DNA of 64,000 nt from Pectinophora gossypiella. Lineage: Eukaryota; Arthropoda; Insecta; Lepidoptera; Gelechiidae. This document shows, piece by piece, positions 1-11,199 of the stretch. The notes beneath the pieces were generated by a model, which had not been told where the DNA came from, did no database searches, and worked only from the letters and a program-made list of their open reading frames with translations. Both the position numbers and the translations under genes were made by a program. The stretch covers positions 5,535,501-5,599,500 of the forward strand of contig NC_065414.1 of the NCBI RefSeq assembly GCF_024362695.1, read 5' to 3'. How positions within the stretch are numbered: the stretch's first letter is position 1; each line of letters opens with the position of its first letter.

Positions 1-203
1 TCAATTTGGATTATACCAGATAAACCAAATTCTCAGGATATATTATCTTTAGTGGATTTATTAAAGGTTTTAAATGCATACCCCATTTTTGTCAGTCACT
101 GACTCACTAACGATCATCATAAGTATAATGTACATCCAGTCTTAGAAATCTTAGAAGGCTGAAATATACATAGTATTAGTAGACAAACACCTAGAAAATT
201 CTG
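1..203. other. unannotated AT-rich flank
   Basis: No gene, repeat or splice signal recognised. This is the left flank of the foldback element. Confidence 0.5.
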
Positions 204-239
204 AAAGGAGATCATCGGATTTCGGCCCAGAAGTCAAAG

Positions 240-968
240 TGCCGGCCAAAAAATAATTTTGCTATATTCCGTTAGACCTTATCCGTCTGAGTATTTATTA
301 CTATGGCACCAAAGCTGTAGGGTCAATATCTTCGGTTTTATTCGATTTAAAAGAACTGTATTTTTCATACATTTTTGGTGAAAATGTAAAGTGCCGGCCA
401 AGTAACAATAATGGTATATATCCTTAGAACTTATCCATCTGAGCATTTATTACTATGGCACCAAAGCCGTAACGTCAATATTTCTGTTTTTATTCGAATT
501 AAAAAATAAACTTGTATTTTTCATACATTTTGGTGAAAATCTGAAGTGCCGGCCAAGAAACAATATTGGTATATCCCGTTAAAACTTATCCCTTTGACCA
601 TTTATTATTATGGCACCAAACGTCTATGACCATTATTTTGGCTTTTATTGGACTTTACGTTTTAGTTTCTAAGTGAAAAGTGCCGGTCAGCAAAAACACA
701 TGTCAAAACTATCGAGAAGATACCTGTAAACATTATTCACTATGACAATAAACGTGTATGACCATTAGTTTGGCTGTTGTTGGATTTTTAAAATATCGAT
801 TCTTGATTTATTTTGTTATAAAATAAAATATGACAGGATAAAGGATCGTCAGAATGTTTATTACTACGACATTAAACGTCTATGACCACTATTTTGAACT
901 CAATTAGATTTCTCAAAAATCTGGAGTTTTCATAGATATCTACACTTTGGCGAAAAAAGTTTTATCTG
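240..968 (+). repeat. direct array of ~135-155-bp units (left arm)
   Basis: Units begin at TGCCGGCC/TGCCGGTC at 240, 392, 547 and 681, followed by a more degenerate unit around 840-968. Spacings are 152, 155 and 134 bp. Divergence rises inward, with the outermost two units most alike. Confidence 0.75.
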
Positions 969-1500
969 GCGATAATGCAGGTAAAGGCGTAATATCGTGG
1001 TCGTCTTTGGACACATTTTTATTAATCAAAAATAGGTTTTTCGTTTGACCACTATCTCACCTGATGGTGATAAACGGTTTAGAAGCTTATTTTTTTTTAA
1101 GAAAAGTGAGGTACGATGCTATGTCGGCCGAGTAGCACCAGGACATTCTGATCGGCATACATGCAAAGTACAACTGCCCGACTCCTGTCTTCTCTAACAG
1201 CTACTTCAGACGTCATGCCAAAATACGAGTTTCGTCACTAGATGGCAAGCTTATCTTTGGAAGGTGGTAACTATCTACGATCAAGATGAATCAATACCAT
1301 AATTCGCCCGTAAACTTAGGCCGTAACGTTGAGTCGAATGCAAAAACTACAGCCAACGTCATATCTAAAATCAGATAGTATTAATATAGAAGTTCACCTA
1401 ACAACACACAAAACAAAAACACAAAGTATTTATCTGACTAATAACTAGTCATAGGGAAAGCTCTGCTTATTGTCATTGTTAAAATGTATATAAAAAAAGA
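969..1500. other. centre of the foldback element
   Basis: Non-repetitive spacer between the two arms. It contains a 'cacctgatggtgataa' segment resembling lepidopteran LINE sequence, but no open frame that I recognise. Confidence 0.35.
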
Positions 1501-2316
1501 TTTTTTTAAAAAGTCTAATAAAAGCCAAAGTCGATATTTGGTAATATAGTAAAAAAAATACGTTTCAAGTCGTTTACCAAAAGATTTGACTTATTTTGTT
1601 TCGCTGGCTGACATTTTCCCATTTAAACCAAAACGGAAAGAGAGACGAATAAAAGTCAAAATAATGGTCAAAAATGTTTTGCGCCAGATTATTAAATGTT
1701 GTAAAGGTCCTTTGTAATCCGCCGTACCGCAAGTTTTGCCTAAAGCACTTTATTTTTAAACAAAACAAAAAAGAAATCAAGATTTTTAAAATAAAATAAA
1801 AGGCAAACTAATGGTCATACACGTTTGGCGATATAGAAATAAATGTTAACAGGCATCTACTCGATACTCTCAACATGGTATTTTTGGTGGTCGGCACTTT
1901 TCACATTTGAACTAAAACGTAAATTCCAATAAAAGTCAAAATAATGGTCATAGATATTTGGTGTCATATTAAAAAATATTGAGAAGCAACTATTAGAAAG
2001 ATTTGACGTATTTAATTCGATGGCCGGCATTTTAACATATTAACCAAAACGGAAAGTCCAATAAACGTCAAAATAATGAACATAGAAGTTTGGCGCCATA
2101 CTAATAAATGTTCTAACGGTCCTTTGTAGTACGCCTGTATCCATTTTATTCCCAACGGACATAATATTTTTTTTACAAAATGTATGAAAAATCGAGATTT
2201 TTAAAATCCAATTAAAGCCAAACTAATGGTCATACACGTTTGGTGTCATAGTAAAAAATGTTCACAGCAATGTACTCGAAAGGTTTGACACATTTTTTTT
2301 CTCTGGCCGGCACTTT
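1501..2316 (-). repeat. reversed array of the same units (right arm)
   Basis: Reversed unit boundaries (GGCCGGCA or degenerate) occur near 1603, 1888, 2022 and 2304. Spacings are one or two unit lengths (about 285, 134 and 282 bp), so some boundaries have decayed. Internal motifs are the reverse complements of the left-arm motifs. Confidence 0.7.
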
Positions 2317-2360
2317 CGAATTTGGGCCGGCCAAAGTATGGAGAGCCGATGATCTCCTTT

Positions 2361-3046
2361 GGAATTAATGCGGTCAAGTTGTAAAGAAATTGTATTGAAC
2401 GAAGGCAAAATAGTTTGTCGCGCCATAGCTTGGTTGACAGCGCTTGTCTACTAGATGTCGCTGTGTGAAACGATGAAGTCAAACATTTTGGTAAACTGCT
2501 GACTTACACGTCCAGGGCGTTAAGAGGTGCGCAGTTGAGCAAGTTTACCTGTCGCATGCTTGCTTAGTGCGCCTTAGGCGTTTAGAGGGTACACAGTCGA
2601 ACATTTCCCTGCTGACCGCTTGCTGAAACGGGCAAGCCCCATAATTTGCCTAACGTGTAGAGTTAGAAGCTTGGCTCTACTTGAGATCTGATAATTTTTT
2701 GACATTGTGATCGATATGATCTCATCTTGGCAACATTTTGCATGAAAAAGTTTTTGAAGGGGATAAGAATTATACTCTAGTGTTAGATTAATACTTAGTT
2801 ACGAGAAGGAATTGGGTAGATTTGATGGTTTAAAACCAATCATTTTTGGTAGGTACAACAGAAAACCGGGCAGGTGCCTGCCCAGTGTAAATGTTTGCTT
2901 AAACACAGGTAGATAATATTTACTAGTTTGTCGAATGAGACAGCGAAAAAGAAGGCGTACGTAAAGTCAAATCGTTACGTCCCTTTCTATCTGCAACCAC
3001 GCCGGACACTCCTTACAAAAATCACGTTTTCACCGTATGCCGCGTC
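2361..3046. other. intergenic stretch with a decayed two-copy duplication
   Basis: No gene seen. Two imperfect ~47-bp copies lie at 2517-2563 and 2578-2624, 61 bp apart, sharing 'gcgtt/tagaggg.c.cagt.ga' and ending in 'cgcttgct'. Otherwise nothing recognised. Confidence 0.45.
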
Positions 3047-3275
3047 GCGTTTTTTTTTTTGACGAAACATAATTGTAGATTTGCCGCAAATGGCATTAAC
3101 TACTTGGCCGGACAAATGGGGAGCGCTGAGGGTTCTCACTCGGTACAAATAAGACAACAGGCCTAAGGGTGCCCAGAAGGCGCGAACCTCGGCTCAGGGC
3201 GTAGTCTGAGAGGAAAATATTTGAAAGAATTAATTGACCCTAGCAGATCGATAGCGATAAGCGCTGAATAAGGGA
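3047..3275 (-). repeat. dispersed repeat R3, 3'-end copy with A-tail
   Basis: Minus-strand copy of a family present at least eight times here. The T-run at 3050-3061 is the poly(A) tail on the minus strand. It is followed by 'ttgtagatttgccgcaaatg' and 'actacttggccgg', then 'cctcggctcagggcg'. The A-tail and 5' truncations fit a retrotransposon 3' end (LINE or SINE); no coding part is visible. Confidence 0.65.
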
Positions 3276-3947
3276 ACCTCCTCGCGTAAGAGCGAACTTC
3301 TATTTTGTTGTGCCTGAAAGGGTCTATGATGTGAAACTCATATATAACTTACAAGCTTGGACACCATCATAGTATGCAAATAAAGAATATTGAATATTGA
3401 GACACAGTCCTCCTTACCCTTTAGCGACTTACGAGTTATGGGCATTCAAGGCTAAAGTCCGATACGTATTGGGGGGGAATTCAGTTCTTTATTTTATGCC
3501 GCAATTCATGCCATTACTGAACACGTCATGTTCTTTAACTCGATTTCTTTTTAAACTTAGTATTTACATGAACTCAATAATCCTGTTACACCGAGAACCT
3601 CGCTCAGAATATTAAGGACACCCTGTGGAATACCAAATTATTTTGTTACGTAATTTCATTTTGTTCTTTCCTGTTTCCTCGTTCCTCATTTTATTCCTTT
3701 TTTATGTAACTTAACCAACCCTATGAGTGGGTTTCACGCCGCTGTTCCCTTGAACTATGTCGATGGGAAAATAGATGTAGAGAAATTGGGTCGTATATTT
3801 CCTTTAGCGTTTAATCGCCAAACAAGACTATGTTGAAACTTCCTTATGAAATCAGGTCCTTTATAAATTAATTAAGATTAAAGGGGTAGTTGAACTCATT
3901 ATTTTAATATAATATTTTTTATTTAATATATAGTTCTTTTTTTTTAG
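3276..3947. other. unannotated stretch
   Basis: No repeat or gene recognised. The short frames are not convincing. A polypyrimidine tract before TTAG at 3946-3947 is treated separately. Confidence 0.4.
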
Positions 3948-4037
3948 AAACATTTACAGATAAATATCAATGTGTATGAAACTGATTACAGAACTAAACT
4001 TGTGTCTTCTTTCGTATCAGTTTTAAGGTCGGCCTGA
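3948..4037 (+). other. possible terminal exon (weak)
   Basis: A strong acceptor-like site (T-run ending in TAG at 3945-3947) is followed in phase 0 by a 29-codon open frame to TGA at 4035-4037, reading KHLQININ then VYETDYRTKL. No poly(A) signal or upstream exon was found and the composition is not decisive. Chance is a real alternative. Confidence 0.15.
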
Positions 4038-4062
4038 AACAGCACCATGTAACGACCAAGTA

Positions 4063-4127
4063 CTTTTTTGACGTGACTTATTGTAGATTTGCCGCAGATG
4101 GCATTAACTACTTGGCCGGACAAAACG
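4063..4127 (-). repeat. dispersed repeat R3, truncated copy
   Basis: Contains the terminal 'ttttttgacgtgacttattg' segment and 'actacttggccggacaaa', then stops. It is followed by a scrap of SINE A/B tail (4170-4235). Confidence 0.6.
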
Positions 4128-4409
4128 AGCAAGTACTGACTTCGATAAGTAGTGACCGAATCAACGTCATAACTAACGTGCCTTCCAAAGCACAAAGTTG
4201 CACATAACATTTTCGAGATATCAGGTGATTTCACCCAGCCCCACCCAAAAGAGATATGATCGTATTGTGTTTTTTAAGATTACAAATTATTGGGTTATCC
4301 TTCTATCGTTGTGAGGTGGATTACCAAACCAATTTTGGGTTAATAGTACTAATACTACAACCATTGTGCACCTGAACCCTTCATTTACTGATGATAAATG
4401 TCTCTCTCT

Positions 4410-4600
4410 CCCTCTCTCTCCATATTTAAGAGTTGCGCTCTTGTCGGTGGACTAAACCCCATTCCTCTGTTCTCTCCGCCAAATCTTTCACCTCCTATAT
4501 GACACGACCTGCACCTTCTCTTTTATTTGTTACATAAATGTTCTCCTAGATCTACCCCTTCCTTTCTTTCCTTCAATTTCTCCTTCTCGTGTCGTGTCGT
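4410..4600 (-). mobile_element. LINE family b, decayed ORF2 C-terminus
   Basis: On the minus strand this reads as a decayed copy of the protein end also seen at 8217 and 13703. Visible segments are GRSRRTF, QIKEKVQVVSY and EEW, with stops and shifts between. These basic 'GRP..TF' and 'W' motifs are typical of the end of non-LTR retrotransposon ORF2. A (CT)n stretch at 4401-4420 flanks it. Confidence 0.55.
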
Positions 4601-4605
4601 ATCCG

Positions 4606-4690
4606 GTGAAAATGAAATGAAATGAAAAAGGCATTTATTTGCTTAATTACATTGTAAGACTTAAAATAAGCCTTCCCAGTAAGTAAAATA
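4606..4690 (-). mobile_element. LINE 3' end with (AATGA)n tail
   Basis: Starts with 'aaaatgaaatgaaatgaaa' and continues 'ggcatttatttgc'. On the minus strand this is a 3' UTR ending in a (TTTCA)n tail, a form common for CR1-like LINE 3' ends. Only the tail and a little 3' UTR are recognisable. Confidence 0.5.
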
Positions 4691-5219
4691 ATTTACTTGT
4701 GTTGGAAAAGACTCGCAACTTCCTCCTAGCCCACTTTATAAAACGAAAAGGTAATAAAATAACTTACTTACTACTTAAAAGTACAACATCTAAACTGCGT
4801 GTGTGTTTGTGTGTAGATCGTGTGTGTGTGTGTGTGTATGTGTGTGTGTGTGTGTATGGTGGCCACTCATATTTCCTCTCCGGTTCTGTAAAGTATCTAT
4901 TATGATAAATAAAAACTAAATATTGATGATAAATGTAAAGAACTGAAGAAAAGATACTGATTTTAAACGTTAATATTTTTATGATTAGGTAATAAAAGTT
5001 AGGTATAATGTAGCGTATTGTTATTGAGTAGGTACTACCACAGTGACCTATTATGAATAATCTTTTTTAGGACGATCTAATTTCGGGATTCTTACAGGCA
5101 AGTCCGTCCTCCTTTCATGCGTGACTAAACATCCTAAATCAATCTAATGATACGGCTAGGGTATTTAATGTACTTCTTTATAAGTAAAAATATATTCAAA
5201 GCATAATTTACTATACTTT
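4691..5219. other. unannotated, with TG-rich microsatellite
   Basis: An interrupted (TG)n tract lies at 4798-4858. The remainder is AT-rich with no recognised feature. Confidence 0.5.
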
Positions 5220-5390
5220 GCCCTTTTCGGTTGATGATAGGATGCCATGTATGGTTAGGCGATGACAGGAATTAGCACCGATACTTCATTGTAAATAAGA
5301 AAACTACTGGTATTAACATAACAACAAAACACGATGAATTAACTACCCACACTTCACCGAGCTTTCTGTTAGGCCAACGTGATAATTTAT
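5220..5390 (+). repeat. fragments of dispersed repeats G and H
   Basis: 5222-5290 resembles one end of MITE H ('gacaggaattagcaccga'). 5340-5384 carries the G segment 'cacttcaccgagctttctgt', also found at 34098-34175 (minus) and 52855-52910. Confidence 0.5.
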
Positions 5391-5712
5391 TAGTATAATT
5401 ATACAATTTATTATTTTTAACTAATTTACTAACGTAATTATACAATTTATTTTAGGGTTTCAAATAAATTATTACTTGTAATAGAATCAAATAAATACTA
5501 GTAATAGTTTATTACGTTGCCGTTGGAATGTGTAATAGAATAATTGTAATAAGTACCTACTTATGATAAGTTGTAAACTAATATGACCTGTAACGAACGT
5601 TATCAAATAAATTATCATTATTACAAATACAAATATTTAAAACCCAGGTTTATAAACCCTAATAGGTTAGGCAGTGCAACTAGACATTAGAAGACGACTT
5701 ACAGATACTTTT
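5391..5712. other. AT-rich low-complexity stretch
   Basis: Repeats of 'taattatacaatttatt' and similar words occur. No gene seen. Confidence 0.5.
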
Positions 5713-6050
5713 GATACGAAGTCCTAAGATGGGTAATTATGATGAATTGATGAACTGTATGGTGACAGGTGATCAGCCAATCAAAATCGGCGCCCGAAAA
5801 ACGCTATATATACGAGCCTGATGGCCACTTAGCTCGCGACAACAACCCCTTCAAGACCTCGATACCGACCCTGCCGGCGTGTTCAACGATTTCCCTCATT
5901 CAGCATTTATCGCTGTCGGCCCATTAGGGCCTTCAGGCCTGTTGTCTTAAATTTGGTGCCTGCTGAGAGCCCTCAGCGGTCCATATTCCGCCCGGTCAAG
6001 TAGGTAATGCCATTTATGCGACAAATCTACAAGAAGTCACGTCAAAAAAG
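5713..6050 (+). repeat. dispersed repeat R3, longer copy
   Basis: Begins near 'cgaagtcctaagatggg' and passes through 'aagacctcgataccgaccc' and 'cagcatttatcgctgtcgg'. It ends 'aagaagtcacgtcaaaaaag', the poly(A) end. The upstream part is shared with 49918-49975, which suggests that several repeats here share a common LINE-like body. Confidence 0.6.
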
Positions 6051-6495
6051 AAGATCAGCCCATATAATAACTCCATCGTGACATCAATCATGTTAAAACC
6101 TACATTAATAACTTTACGTATTTAAGTACACATCTTTGTGATAATGTTTGTTTATGTAGACTCTAATTCTATTAAAGAAATTTGGTATTATATTATAATT
6201 TATGTACACCATTAACACATGTTTATGGAACACGATGTTCGTGCGTCACCCGACAGGGTCCACATAATATCAGCGTCGAGGTTCACGCCGCGACTTGTGC
6301 TGAGTGAGGCCCTTTTCCAGGACGTCCACCACCACCTTATGATCATTTCGACAAACATCCGTCTTGCTTTTTTTGTAATTGTTTAGTGGAAATTTGATAT
6401 GATGTTATTGTCTTTTTGTTTGTGTGTGGCGCTCTTTTATAATAAACTATTAAATTTCTATTATAAATAGATACATCCATTTCGTTGGTTTTCAG
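6051..6495. other. unannotated stretch
   Basis: No recognised repeat. 6481-6495 is a pyrimidine-rich acceptor (TTGGTTTTCAG) for the following exon candidate. Confidence 0.4.
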
Positions 6496-6600
6496 GTGTA
6501 CACACAGATACGGTTTTCGATTGCTATCCTGATAACGATAATTGATGGCTATGCGGTAAACTATCGTTCAAAACGGTTGACCGTTTCATTTGAGCGTTAA
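6496..6600 (+). CDS. candidate terminal exon of an unknown gene
   Basis: The acceptor TTGGTTTTCAG ends at 6495. In phase 0 the frame stays open for 34 codons, starting VYTQIRFSIAILI and ending RLTVSFER before TAA at 6598-6600. A canonical poly(A) signal AATAAA follows at 6679-6684, giving a short 3' UTR of plausible length. The middle is hydrophobic (SIAILITII), which could be a membrane segment. No matching upstream exon was identified and the product is not recognised. A chance ORF is possible. Confidence 0.28.
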   Translation: MYTQIRFSIAILITIIDGYAVNYRSKRLTVSFER

Positions 6601-6678
6601 TTGGCAGCCATTAAAACCAAACTGTTTCATCCTCATGACTTGTAAATACATTATGATGGACATTGCAATTTAAATTTG

Positions 6679-6684
6679 AATAAA
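6679..6684 (+). terminator. poly(A) signal AATAAA
   Basis: Canonical hexamer 79 bp after the stop of the 6496-6600 exon candidate. AT-rich DNA yields such hexamers often, so it is only supporting evidence. Confidence 0.3.
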
Positions 6685-6711
6685 GAAGTTTATTTATACT
6701 ACACAATATTA

Positions 6712-7095
6712 TAGTTTCCAACTACCCAAATCAGTTACTTTTTACCTATACAGGTTGTTAGAAGCTGCAGTAGTTTTAGGCGGATGAGACGTTCGTTATG
6801 TAAAAATTGACGATTCAAAGTAGTATGTTACCTATTGAATATAGATATTATTATTTTTGAATTTGAATTTTATTTAACGTCAAAATACGAAATTACTATA
6901 GAATGTGTATGAAAAAGCATTCAGTGACGTCATAGAAAAACGTGACAAAATGTCGCACTTATTGTTAGATTTTTCTTTATTAAAATTCATAAATAAGTTA
7001 AATAGAAAAAATGAAATGTTTTTTGTCACCTTTAAGTCTGTCTTTATTTAGTAAGTAATCAGAATTTTATGAATCTTTGACCTAGGAAACTACCC
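6712..7095 (-). mobile_element. MITE I copy, interrupted by repeat F
   Basis: The reversed counterpart of 30154-30414. It starts 'tagtttccaactaccc' and ends 'ggaaactaccc'. Shared internal words are 'cgtgacaaaatgtcgcac', 'tgacgtcatagaaaaacg' and 'gacctaggaaactaccc'. The match breaks at 6738, where repeat F is inserted, and resumes after about 6850. No coding capacity. Confidence 0.65.
6738..6850 (+). repeat. dispersed repeat F, nested in MITE I
   Basis: Begins 'tatacaggttgttagaagct', contains 'ggcggatgagacgttcg' and ends near 'gttacctattgaatat'. It is nearly identical to 61838-61945. The family is unknown; the sharp ends suggest a mobile element. Confidence 0.6.
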
Positions 7096-8216
7096 AATTA
7101 ATTACGGTTAATTACGAGTATTACATGTGGTAGTGGTGACGTGTCACATAAAAACAATAATACAATTCTGTCAAAAAAAAATCTATCATCTAAAACTCTT
7201 GTAAATTATTACATAGATAATAATTATCCTTGTTTTCCCGAGAAGCAAAGTAAATAATCTTAAATTATAGGACCAAGTTGGGGAAAACAGAATGAATGTC
7301 TACGTTAATTCTACTCCGAATATCACTTACAAACGTGGCACTGTTCGTACCTACTCTGTATACTAACCGGACATATAAAGAAGTAATTTATGTGACACTG
7401 CCAACCCTCATAGACCGAGGAGGGCCGACCCTATTCAAATTAGCCGTGTGATATGTTAGACTTAGATATCGAAACGGAAAATCGGGTCAATTTATAAGAA
7501 ATAATTCAAGTCCATTCTTGTTAAATGGCTTTTGTGCGATCATAATTCTACTAACATCACGTAATGAAGCAAATATAAGGTGGGGCAGGATGTAAGAGAA
7601 ACAATGAAAAAATATTGTTTGTGGTCAAATCTTTGTAGAAATATTCCATTGTTTCTTAACAACAAGTTTTCATTTGACCTTGTTCATTATTTTATTTTTT
7701 TTTTGTACACAAAAGTTAGTTGCAAAAAGAAAAAAGTCATTTCATAATCCATAATGCCACAAAAACACCAGTCCCCACAGCCACATAAACCGTAACCTCA
7801 AAACATTACTTAAAACTTTAAAAAGTTTTTCGTACGGTGGTTGAGAAATCGTAATAAACAAGTTCTAAACTTTCGCCGATATCGAAGTGTGAACGTCGAA
7901 ACTTCATCTATAAAACGAATTAATATCTCCAACCATCTCTTAATCTATACCCTTGGAACCGCCTCAAAAGATTTCCACTTGGACTCATCCTCGACACTGA
8001 CTGTATTTCATGCCCCAAATATAACATTATGATTTCTTACGCACGAAATAGCAAAAGGTTATACAGAGCTTGACCAGGGAGGGGAAGTCAAGCGGACGGG
8101 ATATGACAGTATTTTCGTAATAGATTTTTATTTTTCAATAATAAAGTCGTTATTATTTCATTCTATGCATGCTTAGAATATTTTATTAATAATGTATTTT
8201 AAAGGAAGTACAAGGC
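7096..8216. other. unannotated stretch
   Basis: About 1.1 kb of AT-rich sequence with no recognised gene or repeat. The short frame at 7841-8032 has no supporting signals. Confidence 0.4.
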
Positions 8217-8327
8217 CAAGAAGAGATTAAAGAGAAGGTGAACGTCGTGTCTTATATGGAAGTGAAAGAATTGGCCTTTAATAGACGAGAATAGAGAATG
8301 CTATACCAACGAGGGCGTGGCACTTAA
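8217..8327 (+). mobile_element. LINE family b, ORF2 C-terminus (one nonsense codon)
   Basis: Reads QEEIKEKVNVVSYMEVKELA, then NRRE, a TAG where other copies have W, then RMLYQRGRGT and TAA at 8325-8327. The pattern matches 13703-13835 (IKEKVQVVSYREVK) and the end at 50350 (WRMLHRQERGS). It is a 5'-truncated non-LTR retrotransposon end. The W-to-stop change shows it is dead. Confidence 0.65.
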
Positions 8328-8341
8328 ATTAGTGATGTGAT

Positions 8342-8600
8342 CAAATCAAATCAAATATACTTTATTGCACACGACATACAAAACAAATTAACACAGATGA
8401 TGATAGATACAGTACAATCTGGCTGTGATGTGTTTAATATGTAATAATTATCTCTATTTTTAACATGTGATTGATATATTTGATCATATTTCGTTCCTAT
8501 GTTTAGAATGTTTAATAATATGTGATTGGTATTGTTTTTTTTAATATGATTATTATTTTTATTGTGATAACATCTCATTGTACCATATTTTATATAAATA
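8342..8600 (-). mobile_element. LINE 3' end with (AAATC)n tail
   Basis: 'caaatcaaatcaaatatact' leads into 'ttattgcacacgacatac'. On the minus strand this is a 3' UTR ending in GCAATAAA-like sequence and a (GATTT)n tail, the usual form of CR1-type LINE ends. A similar body occurs at 44350-44405. Confidence 0.55.
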
Positions 8601-8910
8601 AATAACTTTGACATTTTTAATTTTGTGCGGCTTCGTTGACTGGGGTGTTAAAACTAACTACTTATAGTAATGACTCTACAAACTATTGTTATGTATCTTT
8701 AGGAGTAAATATAACAGCTCTGCTAATTCCAATTCGCTTTCCGGGCTTCTCGAATACTAACATAACTAAATTAACTCTGAGTAACTATCAGCCTATTTCA
8801 TCACTTCGTGACCGATAGACTGTCTAGATGTTATCTGGCAGATATGCTGTAAGACAATTTATGAGTAAGTTCAGCGAGGCAATGCAGCCAGCATTATTAT
8901 TATTTAGCAT
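8601..8910. other. unannotated stretch
   Basis: Nothing recognised between the LINE tail and the (ATC)n start of SINE B. Confidence 0.4.
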
Positions 8911-9207
8911 TATCATCATCATCATCAGCCCATTAACGTCCCCACTGCTGGGGCACGGGCCTTCCCTATGGATGGATAGGGAGATCGGGCCGTAAACCAT
9001 CACGCGGGCCCAGTGCGGATTGATGGTTATTAACGACTGCTAATGCAGCCGGGACCAACGGCTTAACGTGCCTTCCGAAGCACGGAGGAGCTCGAGATGA
9101 AAACTTTTTTTTTGTGGTCACCCATGCTATGACCGGCCTTTGCGAAAGCTGTTTTACTTCAACAATCGCAGACTGAGCGCGTTAACCGCTGCGCCACCGA
9201 GCTCCTC
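8911..9207 (-). mobile_element. SINE B, near full length
   Basis: Minus-strand tRNA-derived SINE. The head at the right end reads GAGGAGCTCGGTGGCGCAGC on the minus strand, a tRNA-like box A region. The body passes 'gtgaccacaaaaaaaaag' and 'agcagtggggacgttaatgg' and ends in a (GAT)n tail at 8911-8928. Other copies lie at 15963, 29585 and 46572. Confidence 0.8.
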
Positions 9208-11199
9208 TACAGAAACACAATTTAGCATTTTATCATTATCTTTAATTTTTTAAACAAGTCACGGCACGGTTTTTATTGCCACGTTCAATTCTACATTTAT
9301 TACCGATTGATAAACGTAACCTGGGTACTGGTAAAATATCATTGTTGGAGAGAGTGGGTACTCGTGCCATACACTTAGCAACAATATTCTGAGTCAGTCC
9401 CATTTCCCTGGGCAGTGTTAGCTACTAGTCATAATTTGTTAATCTTAATTTACGTAAGTACTTTTGTAACCTTCACTGTTCTGGGAATAAAGTTATTTTA
9501 TTCATTATGGGCACTTATTGTACAGGGGTCACTGAGAGGAACCCTCCTCTCATATTTGAATAGATTTTGTATATTTTTCCTTTCTTATATTGCGCTGTTT
9601 TTTATTCTTTTATTATTTGTAAAATTGTTATTTTAGAAAACTGTTTTGTTAATGGTGTAAACAAATACATTTTTTAAATTAAGAATGGCTACGGAGAAAG
9701 GAGGAGGTACATTGTTGTGGCGCTTACTAATAGGTTCCAATCCTGATAACAGATAATTAAGGTTTTTATTAACAAAATAAACTTTTTTATCAGGAACTGG
9801 TGTAAGATGATAATTATATCAGATTTTGACCAAATTTATATGGCACTATTTATCGGTATCGACATTATCAGTACCATCGGTTTGCGGTAACAGAACCAAA
9901 CCGAAATATTCGCAACTGCGAACTGTAAACGACTCGACGTAAATATTGATTGCATAATTTAAACGCAAAATTATCGACAGCACATTATTTTGCGTTATAC
10001 GCGTGAAGAGGATTGAAAAAGGCGTTAAAGCCTGTACTATAGATGTCCGACGCAAGTTCATAAGGACAGACGAAAAAACGGTTTAGGGCTACTAAGCGGA
10101 AGCCGTCTCCGTATAGAATCAGAAAAGAACTATAAATCCATTTTTCGTTCGATAAAAAATATCATTTTTTTTATTGATCGAGATATTTATTTGCGCCACT
10201 TAAGATGTTTCTGATTTGAAGAGATATAAATTACAAAAGAAAAAATCATCAAATGGACCTGTCTCTGACAAATTAGAAGTTAGTTTGGAAGCTTCGGCTT
10301 TATCGACTCCCCTATAAGTGAACTAAGGATTCATATTAAATAAGCCCTAAGAAATAGCATCGAGGATTTAATGTCAATCGTGATCCGCTCGCTTCGTCCA
10401 CTCTACTCTGATAACTCAATAAACTAGCTAAACCAATTTGCCACCACGTAAATACACCCATCTCTAACATACCTTCCCGAATTTAATAATGGCCATTAAT
10501 AAAGCAGGCAGCAAGCCAATGTAATGGCTGGCTTTTAGTCCGCGTCCACAATTTAACACTAGGCCGTAAGGGTGGGAATGGCGTCATAAAAGTTGTGAGT
10601 AACGTCTCGCAATCAGAGGTGAGATTAGAAGCATCAGACCAACACACTCCCGCCGAAATGGTTCCCGATGACGATAAAAAAGGGTCAACAATTTATAAAA
10701 AGAAAAGTGACGGAGTTCTTTTTTTTTCCATTTAACTTGTTGTGACGTCATTACTAGAGTCAAGATTTAAAAAGGTGAAGTAACTCTACTCGGAGCTTAA
10801 GGCGAGTTTAAAATTTTGTTTATCGGCTTTCTGGAGGGATAGCTTAAGGGATTAACGGTTATTGTTGCGGTTGTGAAAGTAGGACGCATTGTTTTAACAC
10901 GGAACCCGAACGTCTTCTCTATTCAGACGTCGTGATTCAGTAGAAAAATATGTAAATCAACTGCGCATGGCTAAGAATGTGTTAAAGGATATATTGTTGC
11001 TTTTTATCTTACTCAAACGTATATATAGTCTTATTTTATAGTCTTGGTATTTTGACTGTTTTCCTATTCATAGGTTCATTTTTCAAGTCACAGAAATGTA
11101 TGTGGATTTACGGCTTTTATTTTCTTATCTACCTCTATATCACGAGATATTTTGGGACTATATTTTATAACTATTTGTAAAGTTATCAGAAAAATAAAT
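9208..11199. other. mostly unannotated, possible LINE 3' UTR at 9530-9665
   Basis: Around 9640 the words 'aactgttttgttaatggtgt' resemble the LINE family a 3' UTR at 45725-45760. The frame at 9415-9636 is hydrophobic only because it is AT-rich. The rest of this 2-kb stretch holds no recognised repeat or gene. Confidence 0.4.

Larger units (their letters stand above)
204..2360. mobile_element. foldback transposon with two facing repeat arrays
   Basis: The ends are inverted copies of AAAGGAGATCATCGG (204-218, and reversed at 2346-2360). Just inside the left end lies a direct array of ~150-bp units. Near the right end the same units appear reversed. Recurrent unit features are TGCCGGCCAA, a 'tatggcaccaaa' segment, 'cgtctatgaccatta' and 'catacattttggtgaaaa'. 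AATT lies next to both ends (197-200 and 2363-2366) and could be a 4-bp target duplication, but it is palindromic and so ambiguous. No transposase frame is visible, so the element is non-autonomous. The unit-built arms are typical of foldback (FB-like) elements; superfamily is not assigned. Confidence 0.7.

Noticed and set aside
9415..9636. hydrophobic 73-codon frame resembling a membrane protein
   Set aside because: Hydrophobicity follows from T-rich codons; the region partly resembles the AT-rich 3' UTR of LINE family a.
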